NCBI GenBank assembly: GCA_013285465.1
Contig: CP053449.1
Coordinates: 124,001 to 188,000 of the forward strand
From: Pseudomonadota bacterium
GTDB lineage: Bacteria; Pseudomonadota; Alphaproteobacteria; Micavibrionales; CSBR16-224
Direction of reading: 5' to 3'
DNA: 64,000 nt
Position numbers and translations under genes: made by a program. Shown in pieces: positions 8,772 through 15,211 of the stretch; positions within the stretch are counted from its first letter, which is position 1, and every line of letters begins with the position of its first letter. The notes under the pieces are model-generated. The model was not told the origin of the DNA. It searched no databases and saw nothing but the letters and a program-made list of their open reading frames with translations.

Positions 8772-9458
8772 ATGTGCATGTCAGAACCTGTCAGTTTTGT
8801 GGCTGGTGGCATACTATTGGCAGGGGGCGCTTATGCGGCATGGAAAGCCTATAAAATTAACATGCGCTATTTTCCCGTTTCCATGATGCCGGTGTTGGCA
8901 GGCATTCAGCAAATGATGGAAGGGCATGTCTGGATGGGATTGACAAATGGTGATCCGAATATGGTCTGGTGGGGAGCGATGGGATTTATCTTTTTCTCAT
9001 GGCTTATGTGGCCCACCTGGATTCCTTTTGCTATTTACTTTCTGGAGCCGCCTGGTAGTAAACGAAAAAGAACACTTCTGATGTTTTCTTTTGCGGGGCT
9101 AGCATTAGGGCTGACATTATATATCCCACATTTAGCTAATCCCGATTGGGTCAAGGTAGCCATTAATAATCATTCAATAGCTTATGAGGATACGATGTTC
9201 CTCGATTATTTTATCCCGCGTGAGCTGACTTACGCAATTTATATGTTTCTGATCGTCACGCCTCCATTGATTTCGAGATATCTGCATATGCGGCTATTTG
9301 GATTGACCTTGATCATCGTTATCGCTGTGGTTTGGCTTTTCCTTTCCTATGCTTATATTTCGTTTTTCTGCCTGTTGGCAGGTGTGGCAACTATGCACCT
9401 GATCTATATCATCGTTCATAATAAATGTTGTCGAGAATGCCCTGAGCTGTTTCTTTAA
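8772..9458 (+). CDS. DUF6629 family membrane protein
   Basis: The 228-residue protein has about seven hydrophobic segments. The N-terminal pattern (MCMSEPVSFVAGGILLAGG) and the later GIQQMMEGHVWMGL match DUF6629 proteins, which are uncharacterised multi-pass membrane proteins. The ATG lies 3 bases after the PRPP synthetase stop, so it is probably the last gene of the long island operon. No catalytic motif is visible. It ends with a Cys-rich tail (NKCCREC). Nothing in the sequence reveals a substrate, and grouping it with ion or copper stress rests only on context. Confidence 0.7.
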   Translation: MCMSEPVSFVAGGILLAGGAYAAWKAYKINMRYFPVSMMPVLAGIQQMMEGHVWMGLTNGDPNMVWWGAMGFIFFSWLMWPTWIPFAIYFLEPPGSKRKRTLLMFSFAGLALGLTLYIPHLANPDWVKVAINNHSIAYEDTMFLDYFIPRELTYAIYMFLIVTPPLISRYLHMRLFGLTLIIVIAVVWLFLSYAYISFFCLLAGVATMHLIYIIVHNKCCRECPELFL

Positions 9459-9825
9459 GCTTCTTTAATGAGGGTTGTAGAACCCTGGGGATGTCTGTTC
9501 TGGTACACAGATGGGGTCATTTGCTTTTTTTGCCGGTCGCTTAATGCTGGCAACATAATATTATAAATTGCTACCGATTCTTTTTATGGTGCTATTACAC
9601 TGGTAGTATTTTCAAGGCGTTACCCAATTAACATAATTATAAACTATTATTGTTTATTCTATTTCATTGTATTTTATTGTTAAATTGGTTTTTCGATATT
9701 CAAAATGCTGGTTTCCTAGGGTTTTTAGTGTGTTTTTGCGGTATAATAGAAAGATAAGGCTTTTAAAAGCTCAGCACGCTGCAGGAGGGAACTAAACTGC
9801 AAACTTGGAAGGATGTGCTGCCGGA
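9459..9825. other. AT-rich intergenic region with a possible promoter
   Basis: About 370 bases without a convincing gene. The middle is very AT-rich, with A/T runs around 9540-9720. A TATAAT hexamer at 9742-9747 is a candidate -10 box for the next small gene, but no good -35 box is visible at the right distance. An AGGAGGG sequence at 9783-9789 is followed only by a TTG at 9805 in an open frame. Confidence 0.4.
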
Positions 9826-10095
9826 ATGGACAAGCCGCAAGAGCCGGTTACATACAAGCGTAAATACGCCGACGGCGAAGAGGTTTCTTTTGTAGATCTG
9901 CGTGAGGCCTACCGGACAGCTGCGAGTCTGGTTGCGGATTTAGGCGACAACTATCTTCCCGTTTTTCAGCGTCTGGAGCAAGAGTTGCAAGAGCGGCAAC
10001 AGAAGGAAGCTGTGAAGGCTCGCGCTCTGGAAGTCGCGCGGAAGGAACGACAAAAGAATACCACTGGACTGCCTCCGCATCTCACAAAGTCATGA
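9826..10095 (+). CDS. Small charged hypothetical protein next to the island end
   Basis: An 89-residue frame runs from ATG 9826. A TTG at 9805 would add seven residues and lies nearer to an AGGAGGG site, so the start is uncertain. The N-terminal half reads like a small folded domain (YKRKYADGEEVSFVDLREAY). The second half is a Glu/Gln/Arg/Lys-rich helix, probably a coiled coil. No family is recognised. It is the last gene before the repeat-containing attachment zone, a place where mobile elements often keep excisionase or accessory DNA-binding genes. No helix-turn-helix can be claimed. Confidence 0.55.
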   Translation: MDKPQEPVTYKRKYADGEEVSFVDLREAYRTAASLVADLGDNYLPVFQRLEQELQERQQKEAVKARALEVARKERQKNTTGLPPHLTKS

Positions 10096-10158
10096 TAAGA
10101 TTCCGTACATAAAATCTGCGTTTTTTGCTTGCAAAACGTGGACGTATTCCGTATATTT

Positions 10159-10190
10159 CGGTATACGTAACGGTATACACAACGGTATAC
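10159..10190. repeat. Three 12-bp-spaced CGGTATAC repeats
   Basis: CGGTATAC occurs at 10159-10166, 10171-10178 and 10183-10190, exactly 12 bases apart, and each copy contains the palindrome GTATAC. A degenerate relative (CCGTATAT) lies just upstream at 10149. The array is about 80 bases before a tRNA 3'-end remnant. Regularly spaced short repeats beside an attachment site resemble arm-type sites for an integrase or excisionase; that role is inference. Confidence 0.6.
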
Positions 10191-10268
10191 TTTTATGTGG
10201 GGTCGATAAGGTGAAACGTTAGTGAATCAATGTTTATCAATAACTTAATGTGGTGTCTATTTAAGTAA

Positions 10269-10288
10269 GAGTCCTCTTCTGGGCACCA
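10269..10288 (+). other. tRNA 3'-end remnant, putative attachment site (attR/attL)
   Basis: The 20 bases ending in CCA at 10286-10288 fit tRNA positions 57-76: purine-A of the T-loop, pyrimidine 60, invariant C61, five T-stem bases, a seven-base acceptor strand (TCTGGGC), discriminator A, then CCA. Nothing upstream can fold into the rest of a tRNA. A strong terminator begins two bases later, as behind a real tRNA gene. This is the expected footprint of an element that integrated into a tRNA gene, with the element on the left. The tRNA identity is uncertain. Confidence 0.6.
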
Positions 10289-10289
10289 C

Positions 10290-10331
10290 AAACAAAGAAA
10301 AAAGCCCCGTTGGGGGCTTTTTTCTTTGTTT
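10290..10331. terminator. Strong hairpin terminator with 19-bp perfect stem
   Basis: Left arm 10290-10308 and right arm 10313-10331 are perfectly complementary around a GTTG loop. The GC core is four pairs, flanked by A-rich and T-rich arms, so it can stop transcription in both directions. It follows the tRNA 3'-end remnant and was probably the tRNA gene's own terminator. Confidence 0.85.
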
Positions 10332-10345
10332 GTCACTGGAAACTT

Positions 10346-10382
10346 CGCGCAAACAAGCAGCTTTAGCTGCGCCGGTTGCGCG
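10346..10382. other. Nested hairpin between two terminators, possible structured RNA
   Basis: CGCGCAA (10346-10352) pairs with TTGCGCG (10376-10382). Inside it GCAGC (10357-10361) pairs with GCTGC (10366-10370) over a TTTA loop. The outer flanks (TCAC and GTGG) can extend the structure. It lies exactly between two terminator hairpins. No promoter is obvious, so transcription is not shown. Confidence 0.35.
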
Positions 10383-10400
10383 TTAGTTGGAAGTGGAGAC

Positions 10401-10428
10401 AAAAAGACCCCTTGAATGGGGTCTTTTT
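10401..10428. terminator. Hairpin terminator
   Basis: AAAAAGACCCC (10401-10411) and GGGGTCTTTTT (10418-10428) form an 11-bp perfect stem over a TTGAAT loop and run into further T residues on the plus strand. It works in either direction by appearance. It is the second terminator within 140 bases. Confidence 0.8.
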
Positions 10429-10490
10429 TCTTTATTCTGCCGCCAACCACCTTAAAATGAAATCTGTTGTTTTGTTTTCTTGTGGGGGAA

Positions 10491-10520
10491 GGATTAAATG
10501 TATTGTGTCCCGCTTTTTCC
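10491..10520 (-). repeat. Copy A of a roughly 30-bp repeat, inverted
   Basis: Read on the minus strand this is GGAAAAAGCGGGACACAATA followed by CATTTAATCC, matching the plus-strand copies at 11108-11140 and 11180-11210 apart from one substitution and a short gap. It lies just upstream of the orphan gene at 10551, while the other copies lie just downstream of it, in the opposite orientation. Confidence 0.7.
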
Positions 10521-10550
10521 AATCCACTTCAACGATTAAGGAGTTTAAAA

Positions 10551-11060
10551 ATGGACGAACTCCAAATGATAGATATGCTCGTTAATCAGGATTGGCAAAC
10601 CGTTCGTGCTACAAATCTGTATGAATCTTTAGGAAAGCGCTTTCTTCTTCATATTACCTTTGAAACACAAAAAGGTAATATCACATTAGCTGGCGAAGCA
10701 CATTCAGATAAAGAAGGGTATGACAATAGTTTTTCATTGAGTATTCCTGGATTACGCCCCAAACCTGAATGGGGGATTTCGTCTTCATCAAAAGATGTGT
10801 CGTGGGAAATAATAAATTTTAGCCAACAATGGAAAAATACACCTTTCGAAACCCTTATGAAGGCGCCTCGGGATGTCACATTTAGACATGATCCATTGAT
10901 TTATATTCGTCAATACCCATGTAAAACATTTCTTGATCATTTTGTGTCGATGGAGTTATTCAAAAAAACTGACGATGGAAGGACTGTTAAATTCATTATC
11001 ACGTCCTCTGACGAAGAGCCTTGTTGTGTAGAAATTGAAGAGACAATCGAGGAGAAGTAA
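10551..11060 (+). CDS. Hypothetical protein bracketed by inverted repeats
   Basis: The 169-residue protein has no signal peptide or membrane segment. ATG 10551 has a good AAGGAG site 9 bases upstream, which favours it over the ATG at 10467, whose extension would cross the repeat. Predicted strands alternate with acidic turns (FLLHITFETQKGNITLAGEA), suggesting a beta-rich fold, and the C-terminus is strongly acidic. No family is recognised. The base composition is AT-rich compared with core genes, and the gene is flanked by inverted copies of a 30-bp repeat, so it may have arrived as a small cassette. Confidence 0.65.
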   Translation: MDELQMIDMLVNQDWQTVRATNLYESLGKRFLLHITFETQKGNITLAGEAHSDKEGYDNSFSLSIPGLRPKPEWGISSSSKDVSWEIINFSQQWKNTPFETLMKAPRDVTFRHDPLIYIRQYPCKTFLDHFVSMELFKKTDDGRTVKFIITSSDEEPCCVEIEETIEEK

Positions 11061-11652
11061 AGGGGTCAGATTAGATTGAAAATCCGGCCTTATTGGAAAA
11101 AAGTGTGGAAAAAAGTGGGACACGATACAATTAATTCCCTGACGGGAATCCCGAATGCAACCCCGCTTTGTGCCTGTGTGGAAAAAGCGGGACACGATAC
11201 AATTAATTCCCTCGCGAGAATCCCAAACTTTGTCACAAAGCGGTGGGTTTTTAATGCGTTACCATGCGGGTCAGGAGGATGAGAAGAAACAGGATCAGAA
11301 TAATGATTTGAAGCCTTGTTGCGATTTTATCCCATTTTTTTTGCTCTTTTATATTATCGTTCCTTTTATTCACGCGCCCTCCTTGAAAAACATAGATAAA
11401 CAGCCGCATAGCTTTGCGCTGCGGTACGGGTTTTTATCTATAAAAGGGGCGGCGGGCGGGAGCTGCTATAAGCCAGGATATTTTCAAGGACATCAAACAT
11501 ATTCCGCAGGCTAACACAGGTCATAGGCGGATGCAAAAAATCCGGCTTTCCGGTTTGCTTTTACCGCGCGGGCTTTGCCGGATTGACTCCGGCAAGGCTA
11601 CGCATTAGGCTCATAGCCTTACATATTGCAGAAAATAAAAGGAAGATTGCGG
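11061..11652. other. 592-base intergenic region with repeats and hairpins
   Basis: No convincing gene; the short open frames here are repeat-derived. Besides repeat copies B and C, TAGATAAA (11393-11400) pairs with TTTATCTA (11433-11440) around a CCGCA/TGCGG inner stem. GCTTTGCCGGA (11572-11582) pairs with TCCGGCAAGGC (11588-11598) with one wobble. AGGCT/AGCCT make a further small hairpin at 11607-11619, just before the next gene. The hairpins could be terminators or REP-like units; no T-tract makes any of them a clear terminator. Confidence 0.45.
11103..11227 (+). repeat. Copies B and C of the roughly 30-bp repeat
   Basis: Two direct copies share GTGTGGAAAAA, then GGGACACGATACAATTAA and TTCCCT, followed by a GAGAATCCC/GGGAATCCC tail (11103-11153 and 11176-11227). 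A GGGGTCAGATTAG motif precedes them at 11062. Such GGGGTCAGA and GGGACACGATA blocks resemble sequences often seen near REP-associated tyrosine transposase genes, but no transposase is present here. They are probably remnants of a mobile or REP-like element. Confidence 0.65.
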
Positions 11653-12219
11653 ATGCCATGGACGATTGAGGCAAAGGTGCAGCCTTTTGCGGGTTTTGCC
11701 GGTCATTTATATCTGGATATTTTTGACGATGCGGGAAAGCGCGTTGTGCAGATCAACGGTTTTTCCTTTTGCGACAAGACAAAGAAAATTACGCCGATCG
11801 GCACGCCGCAAGATAAATTAAAAGCCTATGTGACGAATAAGGTTGTTCTGGCTGAAACATCCGGGCTTGACCGTGACCATCAGCCCTATGACGGGCATGT
11901 TATTTTCTCCGGCACGAAGGAGGAGGTGCTGGAGGTGATCGACCGGCTGAAAGAACTGGCGGAGGAATTTAACGCCAAAGATTTTCTCTATCGCGTCTTT
12001 TCCTTTAACAGCAATACGGTTTTTTCGGCGATGGTGCATAAAATCTCCCAGATTGTGCCTGTCGATATGGAGGCCGTTGATAAAACAATCGCCCTTAAAA
12101 AGATTACGCCCGGCGTGAAGCGTAAGCTGATGCGCAATAAGACCAGCCTGACGGAGGTTTTTAATAAGGGTAAAAAATCCCGCGGCACAAAGCCGAAACC
12201 GCCGAAGCCGACACCTTAA
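11653..12219 (+). CDS. Hypothetical protein with basic Pro-rich tail
   Basis: The 188-residue protein starts at ATG 11653, chosen because GGAAG lies 7 bases upstream; an ATG at 11626 lacks such a site. The first 120 residues look like a mixed alpha/beta domain (KVQPFAGFAGHLYLDIFDDAG, then an acidic helix EEVLEVIDRLKELAEEF). The C-terminal 40 residues are Lys/Arg-rich and end in a Pro-Lys run, as in nucleic-acid-binding tails. No signal peptide is present. No family is recognised and no function is claimed. Confidence 0.65.
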   Translation: MPWTIEAKVQPFAGFAGHLYLDIFDDAGKRVVQINGFSFCDKTKKITPIGTPQDKLKAYVTNKVVLAETSGLDRDHQPYDGHVIFSGTKEEVLEVIDRLKELAEEFNAKDFLYRVFSFNSNTVFSAMVHKISQIVPVDMEAVDKTIALKKITPGVKRKLMRNKTSLTEVFNKGKKSRGTKPKPPKPTP

Positions 12220-12225
12220 AACAAG

Positions 12226-12981
12226 TCATATCCCGTAAGCGCGGCTGAGGAGGAAACCGACGGCATAGGCAAGTCCTGCCGCCGCGCCGCCTGTCAGCAG
12301 GGTTTCGATTCCTGCGCGGAGGCGCGGGCGCTGCATGGCTTGCCCTTTTAAGACGCCGATGGTGAAAAAAGCGCAAAGGGTAAGAACTGCACTGGCGGAG
12401 GCCGCTTGTACAAGCGGCAGCGCGGTTAGGAAAAACGGCAGCAGCGGTACCAGCCCGACCAGTAGAAACATAGCGAATGTGACAAAGGCGGCGGTGGCGG
12501 GTTTCGGCACGCTGACGGGCAGGCCGTGTTCCTCCACCAGCATGGTGTCGATCCAGCGGTTTTCATCCGCCGTGATGGTGGCGACGATTTTTTCCAGTAT
12601 ATCGCCTGTGAAGCCCTTGTTTTTGAAGATGCGGCGGATTTCCTCGCGTTCGCCTTCGGGGACGGTCGCGATATGATGGGCTTCCTCCCGCCGCGTTTTT
12701 TCGATGACTTCCTCGCGGCTTTTGGCGTTCTGGTAATTGCTGATGGCCATGCTGAAACCGTCGGCGACCAGATTGGCGCAGCCTAAAATGGCCACCACGA
12801 CAGGGTTAAACCCTGCGCCGACGCCGCCCGCGACAACGGCAAAAGTGGTGATGCAACCGTCAATGCCGCCCAGCACGGCATCGCCGACATAGCTGTGCTG
12901 CGGCGGGCTGCCGATGCGCTGTTTGACGGCGGCGGGGGTGTGGGAGGCCTCCAGATTTTCCTGTGTTTTGCCGTTGCTCAT
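12226..12981 (-). CDS. VIT1/CCC1 family metal transporter
   Basis: The 251-residue protein has the VIT1/CCC1 layout: an N-terminal helix pair with GDAVLGGIDGCITTFAVVAG (about residues 32-51), a second helix with NLVADGFSMAISNY, a charged cytosolic region (about 85-150) with the EE/EH clusters that form the metal-binding domain, and three C-terminal helices. Plant and yeast relatives move Fe2+ or Mn2+ into vacuoles; bacterial ones are thought to export these metals. It converges with the preceding orphan gene, the two stops being 6 bases apart. Confidence 0.88.
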   Translation of the reverse strand: MSNGKTQENLEASHTPAAVKQRIGSPPQHSYVGDAVLGGIDGCITTFAVVAGGVGAGFNPVVVAILGCANLVADGFSMAISNYQNAKSREEVIEKTRREEAHHIATVPEGEREEIRRIFKNKGFTGDILEKIVATITADENRWIDTMLVEEHGLPVSVPKPATAAFVTFAMFLLVGLVPLLPFFLTALPLVQAASASAVLTLCAFFTIGVLKGQAMQRPRLRAGIETLLTGGAAAGLAYAVGFLLSRAYGI

Positions 12982-13095
12982 TTTTCTGCCCGTATCTTTT
13001 TCAGGGATGGACGGCTATTTCTTGGAATTTCCGTCAATTTATATTATATATAATAGTCCGGCTTTACACGAAAGAAACAGGTTTAGACCCGCCAT

Positions 13096-14187
13096 ATGTT
13101 TGCCGCCCTTATCGGTTTTTTGTCTATTTCGATTATTTTCTCCTTCCTCTGCTCCCTTTGGGAGGCGGTGTTGCTGAGTATTTCGCCCTCCTATATGCAG
13201 ATCAAGCTGAATGAAGGCGGGAAAGTCGGCGCGATTTTGCAGAATTTCAAAAACAATATCGACCGCCCGCTGGCGGGGATTTTGACGCTGAACACGATTG
13301 CCCATACGGTCGGCGCGATCGGGGTGGGGCAGCAGGCAACGAAAATCTGGGCGGACAGCAATCCGATGATTACGGGTTTTGTTGTGCCGGCACTGATGAC
13401 GGCGGCGATTCTGATTTTCTCCGAAATTATCCCGAAAACCATCGGGGCGACGAATTGGAAGCTGTTTGCGCCCTTTACCGTGCGCTGTCTGGATATTGTT
13501 TTGAAAATTCTGGCGCCTGTGATCTGGCTTTGTCAGGGAATTACCAAGCTGTTTAATAAAGGCGAGAAAGAGAGCATCTTCTCCCGCACCGATTTTCTGG
13601 CGCTGGCGCAGATCGGCTCGGAAGAAGGGCATCTGGACGAAACGGAAACAAATTTCATCCATAATCTGCTGCATTTCCGCAAATATAAAGTGCGCGACGT
13701 GATGACGCCGCGCGTTGTCGTGGTTTCCGCCCCGCAAACAATGACGGCGCGGGAGTTTTACGATTTTCAGGAGGATCTGACCTTCAGCCGTATCCCCTTG
13801 CGTGAAAATGCGGAAACGGAAACCATCATCGGCTATGTGCTGAAAGATGATGTGCTGGAACATCTGATCGACAGCGAGGAAGATGCGCCTTTGGAAAAAT
13901 TCCGGCGCGATATTATTACCGTGCCGGAGGGCTATACGCTGTTCCAGATTTTCGGCGATTTTATCGAAAAGCGCGAACATATCGCGCTGGTGATTGATGA
14001 ATATGGCGGTGTCTCCGGCATTGTGACGATGGAGGATGTCGTCGAAACCCTGCTGGGCGCGGAAATTGTCGATGAAACCGACAAGGCCATTGATATGCAG
14101 GCGATGGCAAAACGGCAATGGAAAAAACGCAATCAGGATAGTGCGGGGCTTATTTCTGCGGAGGAGAAGCTTGCCGAGAAAAAATAG
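13096..14187 (+). CDS. CNNM/CorC-type DUF21-CBS membrane protein
   Basis: The 363-residue protein begins with a DUF21 membrane domain of about four helices (residues 1-165; SEIIPKTIGA is the family signature). It continues with a paired CBS domain: RDVMTPRVVVVSA (about 200-212) opens CBS1, and YGGVSGIVTMEDVVETLLGAEIVDE marks CBS2. It lacks the C-terminal CorC_HlyC domain usual in longer relatives and ends in a short charged tail. CNNM-family proteins are linked to Mg2+/Co2+ efflux or its control, with CBS domains sensing ATP-Mg. A palindromic hairpin follows the stop. Confidence 0.88.
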   Translation: MFAALIGFLSISIIFSFLCSLWEAVLLSISPSYMQIKLNEGGKVGAILQNFKNNIDRPLAGILTLNTIAHTVGAIGVGQQATKIWADSNPMITGFVVPALMTAAILIFSEIIPKTIGATNWKLFAPFTVRCLDIVLKILAPVIWLCQGITKLFNKGEKESIFSRTDFLALAQIGSEEGHLDETETNFIHNLLHFRKYKVRDVMTPRVVVVSAPQTMTAREFYDFQEDLTFSRIPLRENAETETIIGYVLKDDVLEHLIDSEEDAPLEKFRRDIITVPEGYTLFQIFGDFIEKREHIALVIDEYGGVSGIVTMEDVVETLLGAEIVDETDKAIDMQAMAKRQWKKRNQDSAGLISAEEKLAEKK

Positions 14188-14200
14188 TGTTTATTACGCT

Positions 14201-14224
14201 GGAGGCGACCGATCGGTCGCCTCC
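14201..14224. terminator. 24-base perfect palindrome downstream of the CBS protein gene
   Basis: GGAGGCGACCGATCGGTCGC followed by CTCC is a perfect 24-base palindrome 13 bases after the stop at 14187. It could fold into a very stable GC-rich hairpin between two convergent genes. There is no clear T-tract, so either termination or another structural role is possible. Confidence 0.6.
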
Positions 14225-14250
14225 TTGAAGTTTAAAATATATATTTTATT

Positions 14251-14964
14251 TTATGCGGCGTACCTACTAGGTCTAATTTTTCGATCTAAGTATTCAATGG
14301 AACGTTGTTGCATGTTAAAATTTATACTGTGTGGCGCTGTGTTCTCTTTAAATTTAAAGCCTAAGTGTATTGCTGCAAAGACTAGACTGCCCGAACATAC
14401 ATATTTAGGTTCTGATACTTCTCCGTCTGGGTAAGTAAAGCTAAGCTTTTCTGCTATATGCTTCAGCTTGTAGCTACCGTATTTTGTAGTAATTGTTTTT
14501 GTCTTCGGAATTTCACTAACTAAGTGGCAAGAGCGTAGAAATTCTTCAACAGCAAAATCCAATAACATGTCATTACGCTCTCCCATAAAACGCTGTGTGT
14601 ATTCTTGCAGGGTTTCTTCTGGATGGTTTTGCGTATGAATGCCGATTCCTGATCGAGTTAACATGGGATATCTGTCCATGATGCGCCGAATAGCGGCCTT
14701 ACTTGCGGCAAGGTAAAGTGGCTTTGCAGTAGGATGAAAGTCTTTGCCATTTAGGTAATTTCTAAAATCCTTCCAGCTTACAATAGTTTCGAAAGAAGAA
14801 TGTTGATTAGTTGCAGCACGCAATGCGGCATTTGTTTGAAAACCTAGTGCGCGTGCCAGTGCTTCTATACGATGGGATGATTTAATTGCGGGGAGGGTTT
14901 TCCTCAGATCAGCTTTCATCGATTCGATAGTGGCTGAGTCAACAAAGATAGGTAAAGTGAACAT
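14251..14964 (-). CDS. AT-rich orphan protein, hypothetical
   Basis: The 237-residue protein starts at the ATG at 14964 (MFTLPIF), which has AAAGGA upstream at normal spacing; an ATG at 14997 would add 11 residues but has no such site and would overlap an inverted repeat. A helical segment with SSHRIEALARALGFQTNAAL (about residues 28-47) resembles N-terminal motifs of uncharacterised plasmid and mobile-element proteins. No catalytic motif is recognised. Base composition is AT-richer than the flanking core genes, so the gene is probably acquired. Confidence 0.6.
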   Translation of the reverse strand: MFTLPIFVDSATIESMKADLRKTLPAIKSSHRIEALARALGFQTNAALRAATNQHSSFETIVSWKDFRNYLNGKDFHPTAKPLYLAASKAAIRRIMDRYPMLTRSGIGIHTQNHPEETLQEYTQRFMGERNDMLLDFAVEEFLRSCHLVSEIPKTKTITTKYGSYKLKHIAEKLSFTYPDGEVSEPKYVCSGSLVFAAIHLGFKFKENTAPHSINFNMQQRSIEYLDRKIRPSRYAA

Positions 14965-14983
14965 AGATATGTCCTTTCTATAA

Positions 14984-15014
14984 GAGTTATAGTCCATCGA
15001 TTACGCTATAACTC
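14984..15014. promoter_or_regulatory. Inverted repeat upstream of the orphan gene, possible operator
   Basis: GAGTTATAG (14984-14992) and CTATAACTC (15006-15014) are exact inverted 9-base arms separated by 13 bases. They lie 20-50 bases upstream of the chosen start at 14964. Arms of this size, centred about two helical turns apart, suit a dimeric repressor site, which is inference. Confidence 0.4.
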
Positions 15015-15166
15015 ATTGAAAGAGCATAACTATTGCAAGAGAAATAATTCAGGACGTTTGACACGATGGTAAGTCGGAGGTGTCCTACACCCAATAAAAC
15101 TTTATTATGGTGACAGAATATTTGTCAAGTTTGTATATTTCTATGGTGTGGGTAGTAGGAATAAAA

Positions 15167-15190
15167 AGAGGCGGCGCGAGGCCGCCTCTT
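15167..15190. terminator. Terminator of clpB
   Basis: AAGAGGCGGC and GCCGCCTCTT form a 10-bp stem around a short loop. Read on the minus strand it is followed by TTTTTAT, the expected place and direction for termination after clpB, whose stop is at 15212. Confidence 0.8.
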
Positions 15191-15211
15191 CTTGTTGGAG
15201 TTTTGTTTTGC

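Larger units (their letters stand above)
10096..10550. other. Non-coding island-border region
   Basis: This stretch of 455 bases has no credible gene. In order it holds the GTATAC repeat array, the tRNA 3'-end remnant, two terminators with a nested hairpin between them, and an inverted copy of the 30-bp repeat that recurs at 11100-11230. I take the tRNA remnant as the boundary between an integrated element (left) and the resident chromosome (right). Confidence 0.55.

Noticed and set aside
8772-9458. Bacteriorhodopsin-like seven-helix protein
   Set aside because: Seven hydrophobic segments are present but no retinal-binding Lys motif; the N-terminal pattern fits DUF6629 better.
10159-10190. 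CRISPR-like array
   Set aside because: The repeats are only 8 bases with 4-base gaps, far too short for repeats and spacers, and no cas gene is present.
10332-10400. Possible integron attC site
   Set aside because: The inverted repeat has no GTTRRRY and RYYYAAC core pair in the right places and no gene cassette or integron integrase is near.
11155-11514. 119-residue plus-strand frame
   Set aside because: It begins inside a repeat copy, runs through hairpins and has no ribosome site or protein-like composition.
13039-14118. 359-residue minus-strand frame opposite the CNNM gene
   Set aside because: It is a His/Arg/Gln-rich shadow of the clear DUF21-CBS protein.
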